A DNA stretch of 15,267 bases from an uncultured Acidimicrobium sp. GTDB taxonomy: Bacteria; Actinomycetota; Acidimicrobiia; Acidimicrobiales; Ilumatobacteraceae. Every line of letters begins with the position of its first letter. Within the stretch, counting starts at the first letter, position 1. Both the position numbers and the translations under genes were made by a program. Shown here one piece after another: positions 1-6,583 of the stretch. The notes under the pieces are model-generated. The model searched no databases. It was not told where the DNA came from and saw only the letters and a list, made by a program, of their open reading frames with translations. Location of the stretch: assembly GCA_903895515.1 (NCBI GenBank), contig CAITUB010000122.1, positions 1 through 15,267 on the forward strand. Reading direction: 5' to 3'.

Positions 1-1052
1 AATTGGTGTTTGATGGTGGAAGCATGGTGTTCGACCACCGCGGCGACATGTTGATGCGCGCCGAACAATTTGGCGAGAGTCTGTCGTTCATTGACATCGC
101 AGTAAACGAATCGAAAATTGCCAACGCGGTTTCGGTCGTCGAGATTTCGAAAACTTCACGCGCAAGTGGCGCACAGTGCGAAGGAACAATTGCTCCGAAC
201 GCATCCGACATGGAACAAGTATTTGGCGCGCTGGTTCTTGGCACTCGCGATTATGTCCGCAAGAACGGATTCACCGACGTAGTGATTGGACTGTCTGGTG
301 GAATTGACTCGGCGCTGGTTGCTGCAATTGCAGTTGAAGCACTTGGTGCACAACATGTACATGGTGTGTCAATGCCGTCGCGCTATTCAAGCGAAGGCTC
401 GCGTACTGACGCCGCAATTCTGGCAAGCAATCTCGGAATAGACATGCAAACCATTTCCATCGAGCCAGCATTTTCTGCATACCTCGACATGACCGCTGAA
501 AGTTTTGCTGGCAAAGCGGCCGACCTTACAGAAGAAAACTTGCAGAGCAGAGTGCGCGGTACAACGTTGATGGCGTTATCGAACAAGTTTGGCTGGATGG
601 TGTTAACAACGGGCAACAAGAGCGAACTTGCAGTTGGCTACTTCACGTTGTACGGAGACTCAGTGGGTGGATATGCAGTTATTAAAGATCTGCTGAAGAC
701 CACGGTGTATGAGTTGTGCCGCTTTGTTAACACGCGCGCAGGTCGCGAAGTTATTCCAGAAGCAGTAATTACCAAGCCGCCATCGGCCGAATTACGTCCA
801 GATCAGCGAGACGACCAGTCGCTACCCGCGTATGAAGTGCTTGATCCAATTTTGGAACTGTATGTAGAGCAAGATCGCACTGCTGCAGAAATTATTGCCC
901 TTGGATTTGATGAAGCATTAGTCCGACGAATTTCGCGCCTTGTAGATACGAATGAATACAAGCGCCGACAGGGCCCACCAGGGGTTCGTGTTTCTTTGAA
1001 AGCCTTTGGCAAAGACAGGCGATTGCCAATTACTAACGCGTACCGCGGCTAG
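1..1052 (+). CDS. nadE: Glutamine-dependent NAD+ synthetase, 3' part (5' end outside window)
   Basis: This enzyme makes NAD+ by ATP-dependent amidation of deamido-NAD+, the last step of NAD biosynthesis, in the cytosol. The reading frame is open at the left edge, so the start lies upstream. The first residues (LVFDGGSMVFDHRGD) match the end of the nitrilase-like glutaminase domain, which would supply ammonia from glutamine. The synthetase domain follows: the ATP pyrophosphatase loop SGGIDS sits at fragment residues 98-103. The conserved stretches LTTGNKSE, GDSVGGYAVIKDL and PPSAELRPDQ come next, and the C-terminus is KAFGKDRRLPITNAYRG. About 350 residues are present; two-domain NadE proteins are usually 540-680 aa, so over a third is missing. 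The TAG stop (1050-1052) interlocks with the stop of the convergent MFS gene. The assignment is secure. Confidence 0.96.
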   Translation, partial: LVFDGGSMVFDHRGDMLMRAEQFGESLSFIDIAVNESKIANAVSVVEISKTSRASGAQCEGTIAPNASDMEQVFGALVLGTRDYVRKNGFTDVVIGLSGGIDSALVAAIAVEALGAQHVHGVSMPSRYSSEGSRTDAAILASNLGIDMQTISIEPAFSAYLDMTAESFAGKAADLTEENLQSRVRGTTLMALSNKFGWMVLTTGNKSELAVGYFTLYGDSVGGYAVIKDLLKTTVYELCRFVNTRAGREVIPEAVITKPPSAELRPDQRDDQSLPAYEVLDPILELYVEQDRTAAEIIALGFDEALVRRISRLVDTNEYKRRQGPPGVRVSLKAFGKDRRLPITNAYRG

Positions 1053-2227
1053 CTCTTGGCGTTCACGCGCCGATAATTCGTAATCGTTAGTGCGCCGAGT
1101 AAGCCGAATAGTGCGCCCATTAACGCTGGGCCTTTTACGCCGAATGACTCAAATAGATGCGTTGCCACAATGGCCATTACTGCGCGACCAAGTGTTCCTG
1201 CACCTAACACCCATCCAAGGCCAGTTCCTGGACTGTTTGGAACGAGTGAAGTTGCCAACGGCAACAGGCTGACAACCGAAAATTCGAAACCGAGGAAGTA
1301 GATGAAAACTCCGATGAGTCCGATGATCAAGCTTTTTGATCCGAGGCAGAGGAATATTCCTCCAGGAATGACGAGTAGTGCTCCCAAAGCGATGCTTCGC
1401 TCTTTTCCCCACTTATCGGTTTGGCGAGAACTACTCACCGATGCAACAAGTTCAACAAGGCCAAGTGAAAAGCCTGCAACAGCTAGACGAGCAGCACCGA
1501 AGTGAAACTCATCTTCAAGCCAAGCACCGAATGTGACAAATAAATTTTGCGCGCTGCACATAATGCAAAACATGGTGAATACCACCAACCATGAATTGCC
1601 AGTTACTCGCTGCGGAGTGGTGCTGTGACTTTCATGAAGTACTCGGGTTTCATTAGTCACACGATTGAAAACGACAAACATTGAAACAATGAGACACAAG
1701 ACAGCAAATGCAAAACCGATTCGCCAGTTGGTGGCTGCGGTGATTAAACCCATGACTGATACACCAACGAGAAGTCCAAGTGCCCATGCAGTTTCAGTAA
1801 GGCCAACAATTTTTCCGCGCTGGTTGTACGGAACATGATCGGCAATCCACGCGCCAAGGCCTAAGTCAAAGCTCTGTTTCGTGAGCGCAAGAACTGTTAC
1901 GCCAACTGCAAAAAATATTGGTGAAGGAGAAACTGCTGCGATGGTGCAACCAACAGCCGAGCCGACAAGACCGAGCACCATGCTGTTTCGATGTGTCAGG
2001 CGATCCACGATGCGTCCGGCAAACGGTGAAGCAAAGCCAGATAGTTCGCTGGCAAAAATGGCAAAACCAAGAGTTGAGAGCGAAACATTAAACCCTCGAG
2101 CAATGGTGGCGAGGAACAACGGAGCAAAACGATACGCGGCATTGGCCACTAGTCGGGCAATGGTTACCGCTGTGATGTTGCGACGAATTTCTGGATCAAA
2201 AGATTCATCAAGCAGTCGATTCAGCAT
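1049..2227 (-). CDS. MFS transporter
   Basis: This is a 392-aa integral membrane protein of the major facilitator superfamily, with about 12 hydrophobic segments in two halves. The loop after the second helix reads GRIVDRLTHRN, close to the MFS loop 2-3 motif (GxxxDRxGRR). A hydrophilic central linker lies near residues 190-205 (NETRVLHESHSTTPQR) and separates the halves. It was probably acquired for export or uptake of a small molecule, but nothing in the sequence identifies the substrate; drug/metabolite efflux carriers have this size. The ATG (2225-2227) lies 2 nt after the TAA of the phosphatase gene upstream, so the two are probably co-transcribed and translationally coupled. The stop TAG shares the palindrome CTAG (1049-1052) with nadE. 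Confidence 0.88.
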   Translation of the reverse strand: MLNRLLDESFDPEIRRNITAVTIARLVANAAYRFAPLFLATIARGFNVSLSTLGFAIFASELSGFASPFAGRIVDRLTHRNSMVLGLVGSAVGCTIAAVSPSPIFFAVGVTVLALTKQSFDLGLGAWIADHVPYNQRGKIVGLTETAWALGLLVGVSVMGLITAATNWRIGFAFAVLCLIVSMFVVFNRVTNETRVLHESHSTTPQRVTGNSWLVVFTMFCIMCSAQNLFVTFGAWLEDEFHFGAARLAVAGFSLGLVELVASVSSSRQTDKWGKERSIALGALLVIPGGIFLCLGSKSLIIGLIGVFIYFLGFEFSVVSLLPLATSLVPNSPGTGLGWVLGAGTLGRAVMAIVATHLFESFGVKGPALMGALFGLLGALTITNYRRVNAKS

Positions 2228-2229
2228 GG

Positions 2230-2835
2230 TTACAGCGATTCTGTGGTGAGGTCATCGTCGACGAGTGTGACGAGATCTCCAACGCTAATGCGGTTGTTGC
2301 GGTGCACATGGAACCAACATCCACCAAGGTTCGGCAAGCGTGGGTTGCTTGCACCAAGCACATGACGAAGTGTGCGAATAACTCCGCTGTGACTAACGAT
2401 GAGTGCAGTTCCACCTTCGCAACGCTGACCAATATCAATGAATGCCTCTGTCAGTCGTTCGACAATTGCTTCGTCCGACTCAAACCCTTCGGGTTTTGTG
2501 CGCGAAGCCAAAAAGCCTGGCCACTGGGCCTCGATTTGCGTGCGAGTTAAACCTTCCCACGGACCAACATGAGTTTCTTGTAGCCGCTCATCGGTTTCTA
2601 CAGGGCCAACCCCCTGGGCTTCAGAAATGATGTGCGCTGTGCGCAATGCACGAAGCAGTGTGCTCGAAGCGATGTAGTCAAACGTGCCTAATCGTTGTGC
2701 GGCTTGTCGTGCCTGCGCAATACCGAGATCACTCAGTTCGATGTCGGCGCGACCTTGCCAGCGCTCTTCAACATTCCATAACGACTGCCCATGACGCACC
2801 ACAAGCAGACTTGCAATAACGCCGTTAGTAGACAC
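2230..2835 (-). CDS. Histidine phosphatase family protein (phosphoglycerate mutase-like)
   Basis: This is a small cytosolic phosphatase or mutase of the histidine phosphatase superfamily. Near the N-terminus LLVVRHGQSLWN carries the RHG motif whose histidine is phosphorylated in catalysis. QGRADIELSDLGIAQA, SSTLLRALRTA and LQETHVGPWEG are the usual following blocks, and VSHSGVIRTL supplies the second catalytic histidine. It lacks the insert and length of cofactor-dependent glycolytic phosphoglycerate mutase (about 250 aa), so a PhoE/CobC/GpgP-type phosphatase is more likely; the substrate is unknown. I chose GTG at 2835 (201 aa), because the frame upstream to a TTG at 2880 adds 15 non-conserved residues that would run into the divergent gene. 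A TACCCT -10-like hexamer lies 8 nt upstream of this GTG. Confidence 0.85.
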   Translation of the reverse strand: MSTNGVIASLLVVRHGQSLWNVEERWQGRADIELSDLGIAQARQAAQRLGTFDYIASSTLLRALRTAHIISEAQGVGPVETDERLQETHVGPWEGLTRTQIEAQWPGFLASRTKPEGFESDEAIVERLTEAFIDIGQRCEGGTALIVSHSGVIRTLRHVLGASNPRLPNLGGCWFHVHRNNRISVGDLVTLVDDDLTTESL

Positions 2836-2843
2836 GCCAAGGC

Positions 2844-2849
2844 AGGGTA
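2844..2849 (-). promoter_or_regulatory. Putative -10 element (TACCCT) of the phosphatase-MFS unit
   Basis: TACCCT on the minus strand ends 8 nt before the chosen GTG at 2835. This is slightly longer than the 6-7 nt seen at other starts in the window, but it still suggests a leaderless or near-leaderless transcript. No clear -35 is visible. It sits in the same 36-bp gap as the divergent MoaD-like promoter. Confidence 0.4.
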
Positions 2850-2859
2850 GTGGCAAAGG

Positions 2860-2865
2860 TACGAT
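2860..2865 (+). promoter_or_regulatory. Putative -10 element (TACGAT) for a leaderless MoaD-like transcript
   Basis: TACGAT is followed by exactly 6 nt (GAGTTT) and the GTG start at 2872. That TANNNT-N6-start geometry is the usual signature of leaderless actinobacterial genes, with the first base of the start codon as +1. It probably drives the block MoaD-like, RsiG and XRE regulator. Confidence 0.55.
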
Positions 2866-2871
2866 GAGTTT

Positions 2872-3114
2872 GTGGCTCAACTGCGATTGTTCGCCTCCGC
2901 TCGCGAGGCGGCTGGTTGTGCGCGAGATGTCGTGCCCGGCAACACGGTTTCAGAGGTCATTTCTGAGGCAGTTGCTCGCTTTGGTGCAGATTTCGAGCGC
3001 GTACTTGGCACATGTCGTATCTGGGTAAATGGAGAGGTCGCCGAATCGGGCGCACCAGTCAACGACAATGATGAGGTGGCGATTCTTCCTCCTATCTCTG
3101 GCGGCGATCAATGA
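2872..3114 (+). CDS. MoaD/ThiS-family ubiquitin-like sulfur carrier protein
   Basis: This is an 80-aa beta-grasp protein. RLFASAREAAG near the N-terminus and the C-terminal DEVAILPPISGG are the typical MoaD ends. In this family the terminal glycine is adenylated and then thiocarboxylated to donate sulfur for molybdopterin, thiamine or cysteine synthesis. The chain does not end at the diglycine: two residues (Asp-Gln) follow, so activation would need trimming. No molybdenum-cofactor, thiamine or cysteine synthase gene is adjacent, so the recipient pathway is not known. GTG 2872 was chosen from the alignment to MoaD N-termini and the TACGAT-N6 spacing. The TGA overlaps the next ATG as ATGA (3111-3114), so it is coupled to the anti-sigma gene. 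Confidence 0.85.
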   Translation: MAQLRLFASAREAAGCARDVVPGNTVSEVISEAVARFGADFERVLGTCRIWVNGEVAESGAPVNDNDEVAILPPISGGDQ

Positions 3115-3599
3115 GTAATTTCTCTGACCTCGATCTTGCAGGAATTCGCGCAGCACGAACTGCGCTGCAAGCGCAAGAAGATGCCGTGTCGTTTGTGCGT
3201 CGCATGGCACAAGGTCGTCTCGATATTGCGCGCGATGAACAACGTCGTCGTGCAGAAAATTTGCCAACAAGTAATACTGCAACCGATTTGGCCGGAGTGT
3301 TCGGGCAAGAGCACGGTGGTGGGTCAGCGCGACCACCGCGTGAAACAAACATTGCCACCGATCATCCGCTCGTTATTGAACTTGAACAGTTGTGTGAACG
3401 AGTTGGCTTTGGGTCAATTCGTACTCTCGATGTTGACGGTCTGCAGAGTGCAATCGACGAACTCGGTGCATTTGAAAATGCACGATCTGGCGAGCGCCGA
3501 TCATTGTTTGATGAAATCGATGCACTGACTGCCGAATTGGTGAAGCGTTACAAAGATGGTGGTGCAAATGTTGATGCACTCCTGAATGACGAAAGCTAA
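3111..3599 (+). CDS. rsiG: RsiG-like c-di-GMP-binding anti-sigma factor (twin-motif)
   Basis: This 162-aa soluble protein consists of two charged helices (about residues 6-50 and 107-148) joined by a Gly/Ala/Pro-rich linker. Helix 1 contains E23-x3-S27-x2-R30-x3-Q34-x3-D38, an exact copy of the E(X)3S(X)2R(X)3Q(X)3D c-di-GMP motif of Streptomyces RsiG. Helix 2 contains E122-x3-S126-x2-R129-x3-F133-x3-D137, the same motif with Phe instead of Gln. In Streptomyces venezuelae such a monomer folds as an antiparallel coiled coil, binds a c-di-GMP dimer between the helices, and then sequesters the sigma factor WhiG. By homology this protein should restrain a WhiG/FliA-like sigma when c-di-GMP is high; the target sigma is not in the window. 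It is coupled by ATGA to the MoaD-like gene and is 2 nt from the XRE regulator. Older annotations often call this family aerial mycelium formation protein. Confidence 0.82.
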   Translation: MSNFSDLDLAGIRAARTALQAQEDAVSFVRRMAQGRLDIARDEQRRRAENLPTSNTATDLAGVFGQEHGGGSARPPRETNIATDHPLVIELEQLCERVGFGSIRTLDVDGLQSAIDELGAFENARSGERRSLFDEIDALTAELVKRYKDGGANVDALLNDES

Positions 3600-3601
3600 T
3601 T

Positions 3602-3964
3602 GTGGCCGCAGACAAACGTTTAGTTGATGTTGGTAATTTCATTCGCCAACAGCGCGAACTTGCACAGCAGTCCATTCGCGATTTGGCAAAGGTTGCTGGA
3701 GTTTCGAATCCGTACTTGTCACAAATTGAACGTGGACTGCGTAAGCCTTCTGCCGAAATTTTGCAGCAACTTGCGCGAGCGATGCAGATCTCTGCCGAAA
3801 CTCTGTACGAACGGGCCGGCATTCTCGACCCCAGCGAAGAACCTCGCTCGGGTGTGGTTGATGCGGTGTCTTCGGATTCCCGTTTAACGACCGAGCAAAA
3901 GCAAACGCTGCTGTCGGTCTACCGCAGTTTTGTTGGGGAAAACGCCGAATCAACACCGAGCTGA
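3602..3964 (+). CDS. XRE-family helix-turn-helix transcriptional regulator (Rv0474-like)
   Basis: This is a 120-aa DNA-binding protein. Residues about 10-66 form a Cro/C1-type helix-turn-helix; the recognition region reads GVSNPYLSQIERG and is followed by RKPSAEILQQLARAMQIS. No ligand-binding or protease domain follows: a short acidic and polar tail (residues 70-120) contains one more predicted helix (TTEQKQTLLSVYRSFV). The sequence resembles the small XRE regulators conserved beside hbhA in mycobacteria (Rv0474). Its targets are not evident; the location between rsiG and mshA suggests a local or housekeeping regulator. The GTG start is 2 nt after the stop of rsiG, so it is probably translated by coupling. 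Confidence 0.9.
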   Translation: MAADKRLVDVGNFIRQQRELAQQSIRDLAKVAGVSNPYLSQIERGLRKPSAEILQQLARAMQISAETLYERAGILDPSEEPRSGVVDAVSSDSRLTTEQKQTLLSVYRSFVGENAESTPS

Positions 3965-3991
3965 ACTAGGCGAAATATCAGGCCCTGCAGA

Positions 3992-3997
3992 TAGGTT
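3992..3997 (+). promoter_or_regulatory. Putative -10 element (TAGGTT) before mshA
   Basis: TAGGTT lies 9 nt before the mshA ATG within the 42-nt gap after the XRE gene. There is no Shine-Dalgarno sequence, so a very short-leader or leaderless transcript is plausible. The spacing is longer than at other starts in the window, so this is a weaker call. Confidence 0.35.
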
Positions 3998-4006
3998 GAA
4001 TATGTA

Positions 4007-5218
4007 ATGCAACGCGTAGCCGTTCTCTCTATGCATACCTCGCCACTGGCTCAGCCAGGTGTTGGCGATGGTGGTGGCATGAACGTGTACGTGCGCGAAC
4101 TGGTTTCCTCACTTGCTAGCAGTGGCGTGGAATGCACCACCTATACGCGCAAATGGCGTGATGATCTTCCTGAAGTTATTGAGGTTGAACCAAACCATCG
4201 AGTTGTTCATGTGCAAGCGGGCGCAGTTGATTTGCCGAAGGAAGAGTTGCTCAGCGCAGTCGATGAATTCACCGATGGAGTTGCGTGGCATTTGCAACAT
4301 CGTGGTGGCGCCGACATCGTGCACGCAAACTATTGGCTCTCTGGTCTTGCTGGCCATCGCCTAAAACACGAACTCGATTTGCCTCTTGTGACCACATTCC
4401 ACACCTTTGCGCGAGTGAAAAGTTTGGGTGGCGATGTGGAGTCGCCAATTCGTGACAAATCTGAACTTGAGATCATCGGTTGTGCGGACGCCATCATGGT
4501 CAGTTGCACGGAAGAGCAAGCGCAGTTTCAGTCGTTATATGGAAGTGCCCCTGGAGCAATTGAAGTACTTGCACCGGGCGTAGAGCGCGCATTCTTTTCG
4601 CCAGGCGATCGTCGCGGTGCACGTCATGCACTTGGGCTTGGCTCAGGTCCAATGTTGTTGTTCGTCGGCCGAATTCAGCCGTTGAAGGGTCTTGATGTTG
4701 CAGTGCGCACGCTTGCTGAACTTGGTCGCAATGATGCGCAACTCATTGTTGTGGGTGGCGCGAGTGGCGTCGAAGGTGAAATTGAACTCGCACGTGTTGA
4801 AGCACTCATTCAGGAACTTGGACTTGTTGGTCGCGTAAAGTTTTGCGAGCCGCAACCGCACCATTTGCTGTCCACGTTTTATCGCGCAGCGGATGTGGTG
4901 TTGGTTCCTTCGCGCAGTGAAAGTTTTGGACTTGTTGCACTTGAAGCTGCGGCATGTGGCATTCCAGTTGTTGCTACCGCAGTGGGCGGATTAATGAATC
5001 TGATCGAAGACGGCAAGACTGGGTTCCTCGTTCCGGGACGAGATGTAGAGGGTTTTGCTCGCTTCACGCGTCGACTGCTTGACGATTCGCTACTCGCAAT
5101 TTCAATGGGTACGGCGGCTGCGCATCGCGCACAGTCATATTCATGGAAGTCAGCAGCGTTGAAAGCCCGCAGTGTGTACACCGAGTTGCTTGAGCGCGAC
5201 TTGGTTGCGTGTTCCTAG
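4007..5218 (+). CDS. mshA: D-inositol-3-phosphate glycosyltransferase MshA-like (GT4 family)
   Basis: This 403-aa retaining GT-B glycosyltransferase is probably the first enzyme of mycothiol synthesis, joining GlcNAc from UDP-GlcNAc to inositol 3-phosphate. The N-terminal VLSMHTSPLAQPGVGDGGGM block is characteristic of MshA. The four inositol-phosphate contacts known from the Corynebacterium enzyme (K78, Y110, T134, R154, as I recall them) have counterparts at K78, Y109, T133 and R149. The donor domain has GRIQPLKG (R222, K227) and the GT4 E-x7-E signature at E305-E313 (ESFGLVALE). The gene is followed directly by a YbjN protein, as mshA is in Mycobacterium tuberculosis (Rv0486-Rv0487). A sucrose-phosphate-type or other GT4 function cannot be excluded without finding mshB, mshC and mshD elsewhere. 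Confidence 0.8.
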   Translation: MQRVAVLSMHTSPLAQPGVGDGGGMNVYVRELVSSLASSGVECTTYTRKWRDDLPEVIEVEPNHRVVHVQAGAVDLPKEELLSAVDEFTDGVAWHLQHRGGADIVHANYWLSGLAGHRLKHELDLPLVTTFHTFARVKSLGGDVESPIRDKSELEIIGCADAIMVSCTEEQAQFQSLYGSAPGAIEVLAPGVERAFFSPGDRRGARHALGLGSGPMLLFVGRIQPLKGLDVAVRTLAELGRNDAQLIVVGGASGVEGEIELARVEALIQELGLVGRVKFCEPQPHHLLSTFYRAADVVLVPSRSESFGLVALEAAACGIPVVATAVGGLMNLIEDGKTGFLVPGRDVEGFARFTRRLLDDSLLAISMGTAAAHRAQSYSWKSAALKARSVYTELLERDLVACS

Positions 5219-5679
5219 TGTCCGATTTATTCGACGACGCTGCTCTTGCCCGCATAGAGCGACAAATTGACGAATGGTTGTTGCACGCCAAAGCACATAA
5301 TGAACTGATTCTTGCGGTTGACCGTTCTACCGATCAGGAAATTCGTTGGTACGTGCGCATGTCTGGCCAGGAAAAGGAGTTCACCACGGTGTGGCTCACG
5401 TTGGGTCAGCGCACGCTTCGTTTTGAAACGTACGTGATGCCGGCTCCGGAAGAAAACGCTCAAGTGTTGTATGAGTCTTTGCTTCGTCGCAACGAAAAAC
5501 TTGTTGGTGCACATTTTTCTATTGGCCAGGAAGATGCGGTATTTCTACGTGGGGAGATTCCGCTCGCAGCATTGAATGAACAAGAGTTAGACCGCCTCAT
5601 TGGAACCTTGTATTCAACGGTTGAGCAAAGCTTCGGTGCGCTCATTCGCATTGGATTTGCCAGCCGATTTACTGACTAG
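5218..5679 (+). CDS. YbjN domain-containing protein (Rv0487-like)
   Basis: This 153-aa soluble protein has a YbjN fold, related to type III secretion chaperone-like proteins. The central blocks WYVRMSGQEKEFTTVWLTLG, RTLRFETYVMPAPEEN and FSIGQEDAVFLRGEIP, and the end RIGFASRF, closely resemble the mycobacterial protein encoded next to mshA. The biochemical role of this actinobacterial branch is not established; the association with mshA is conserved. GTG at 5218 shares one base with the mshA TAG stop (TAGTG), which suggests stop-start coupling. An in-frame GTG at 5209 would add three residues and overlap mshA by 10 nt, and is also possible. Confidence 0.85.
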   Translation: MSDLFDDAALARIERQIDEWLLHAKAHNELILAVDRSTDQEIRWYVRMSGQEKEFTTVWLTLGQRTLRFETYVMPAPEENAQVLYESLLRRNEKLVGAHFSIGQEDAVFLRGEIPLAALNEQELDRLIGTLYSTVEQSFGALIRIGFASRFTD

Positions 5680-5697
5680 TCGCACACATCGTTGCGC

Positions 5698-5741
5698 GTT
5701 CGGGTTATTGGCGATCGGAGAAGTCGTCCAATAACTCGAAC
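5698..5741. repeat. 14-bp inverted repeat between the YbjN gene and proC
   Basis: GTTCGGGTTATTGG (5698-5711) pairs with CCAATAACTCGAAC (5728-5741) across a 16-nt loop, with one G-T pair. Inside the loop, CGA/TCG could add three more pairs. No T-run follows on either strand, so it is not a standard intrinsic terminator. It ends 12 nt before the putative proC -10 element, so it could act as a factor-dependent transcript end for the YbjN unit or as an operator for proC. Confidence 0.6.
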
Positions 5742-5753
5742 CACATAAGTCGC

Positions 5754-5759
5754 TAACCT
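5754..5759 (+). promoter_or_regulatory. Putative -10 element (TAACCT) for leaderless proC
   Basis: TAACCT is followed by 6 nt (GACCAC) and the ATG at 5766. There is no Shine-Dalgarno sequence. The geometry fits a leaderless transcript starting at the A of the ATG. Confidence 0.55.
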
Positions 5760-5765
5760 GACCAC

Positions 5766-6557
5766 ATGCAAAAAGAGCCAATCACGTTTGTCGGTGGCGG
5801 CAATATGGGCGGCGCAATCATTGAGGGTTTGTTGCGCGCCGGTTGGAAAGCTTCGGATATCTCTGTTGTTGAACTTTCGTTAGAACGTCGCAACGCATTG
5901 CAGAAACTGTTCTCAGGTGTTCATACCAGCGAAGCCATTGGCCCGTGCACATCGGCGGTAATCGCAGTGAAACCTGGCGGTGCTGTTGAAACATGTGCGG
6001 CACTGAGCAACGCTGGAGCAACACGAATACTTTCCATTGCTGCCGGCGTGAGTGCGTCTGCATTGCAAAATGCTGCTGGTGCACATACTTCGGTTGTGCG
6101 TGCAATGCCGAATACCCCTGCGCTCATTGGCGAAGGAATGGCTGGAATTTGTGCGACGGAATCCACTTCAGAAGAAGTGCTGCAGTGGGCCGAGTCAATT
6201 CTTGGCGCTGTTGGAAAAGTTGTTCGAGTTCCTGAAAGCCTCATCGATGCAGTTACCGCAATTTCAGGATCTGGGCCTGCTTATATTTTCCTAGTTGCCG
6301 AAGCGCTCACCAGTGCAGCGGTTGAGCAGGGTCTGTCCGCCGAAGTTGCCAACACCTTGGTTCGCCAACTGTTTGTTGGATCGGCGCAATTGCTCAGTCA
6401 GTCACCTGAAAGTCCTGAACAGTTGCGCGCAAATGTCACTTCACCAAATGGAGTGACGGCTGCAGCGATTGCCACACTTGAAGCCGCAGGCCTGCGCGAT
6501 GCCATTTCACAGACAGTGAAATCGGCGGTACAACGCAGCCGTGAGATGGGCAAGTAG
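5766..6557 (+). CDS. proC: Pyrroline-5-carboxylate reductase
   Basis: This 263-aa cytosolic enzyme reduces 1-pyrroline-5-carboxylate to proline with NAD(P)H, the last step of proline synthesis. The N-terminal Rossmann motif is FVGGGNMGGAI. Family blocks follow: AVKPGG near residue 61, VVRAMPNTPALIGEG near 110, and the C-terminal helical dimer domain with AISGSGPAYIF and VTSPNGVTAAAI (the usual form is SPGGTT). Length and motifs are standard. It is a single-gene unit by appearance: a hairpin and a TAACCT promoter lie before it and a promoter plus structured leader lie after it. In mycobacteria proC (Rv0500) also lies between the mshA and hem regions. Confidence 0.96.
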   Translation: MQKEPITFVGGGNMGGAIIEGLLRAGWKASDISVVELSLERRNALQKLFSGVHTSEAIGPCTSAVIAVKPGGAVETCAALSNAGATRILSIAAGVSASALQNAAGAHTSVVRAMPNTPALIGEGMAGICATESTSEEVLQWAESILGAVGKVVRVPESLIDAVTAISGSGPAYIFLVAEALTSAAVEQGLSAEVANTLVRQLFVGSAQLLSQSPESPEQLRANVTSPNGVTAAAIATLEAAGLRDAISQTVKSAVQRSREMGK

Positions 6558-6560
6558 TCG

Positions 6561-6576
6561 CTAGGGTATGCCCTAG
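6561..6576. promoter_or_regulatory. Palindrome containing a putative -10 element for the SAM hydrolase leader
   Basis: CTAGGG-TATG-CCCTAG is a perfect 6-bp inverted repeat that starts 3 nt after the proC stop. It contains TAGGGT (6562-6567), a good actinobacterial -10 hexamer. If used, transcription would start near 6574 and give an untranslated leader of about 120 nt before the ATG at 6696. The palindrome could be an operator overlapping the promoter. Confidence 0.45.
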
Positions 6577-6583
6577 GTCACGA

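Noticed and set aside
1090..1505. Plus-strand open frames across the MFS gene
   Set aside because: They mirror the codon structure of the minus-strand gene, have no recognisable domain and no ribosome-binding site.
2836..2880. TTG start at 2880 for the histidine phosphatase
   Set aside because: It adds 15 residues not typical of the family and would overlap the divergent MoaD-like start.
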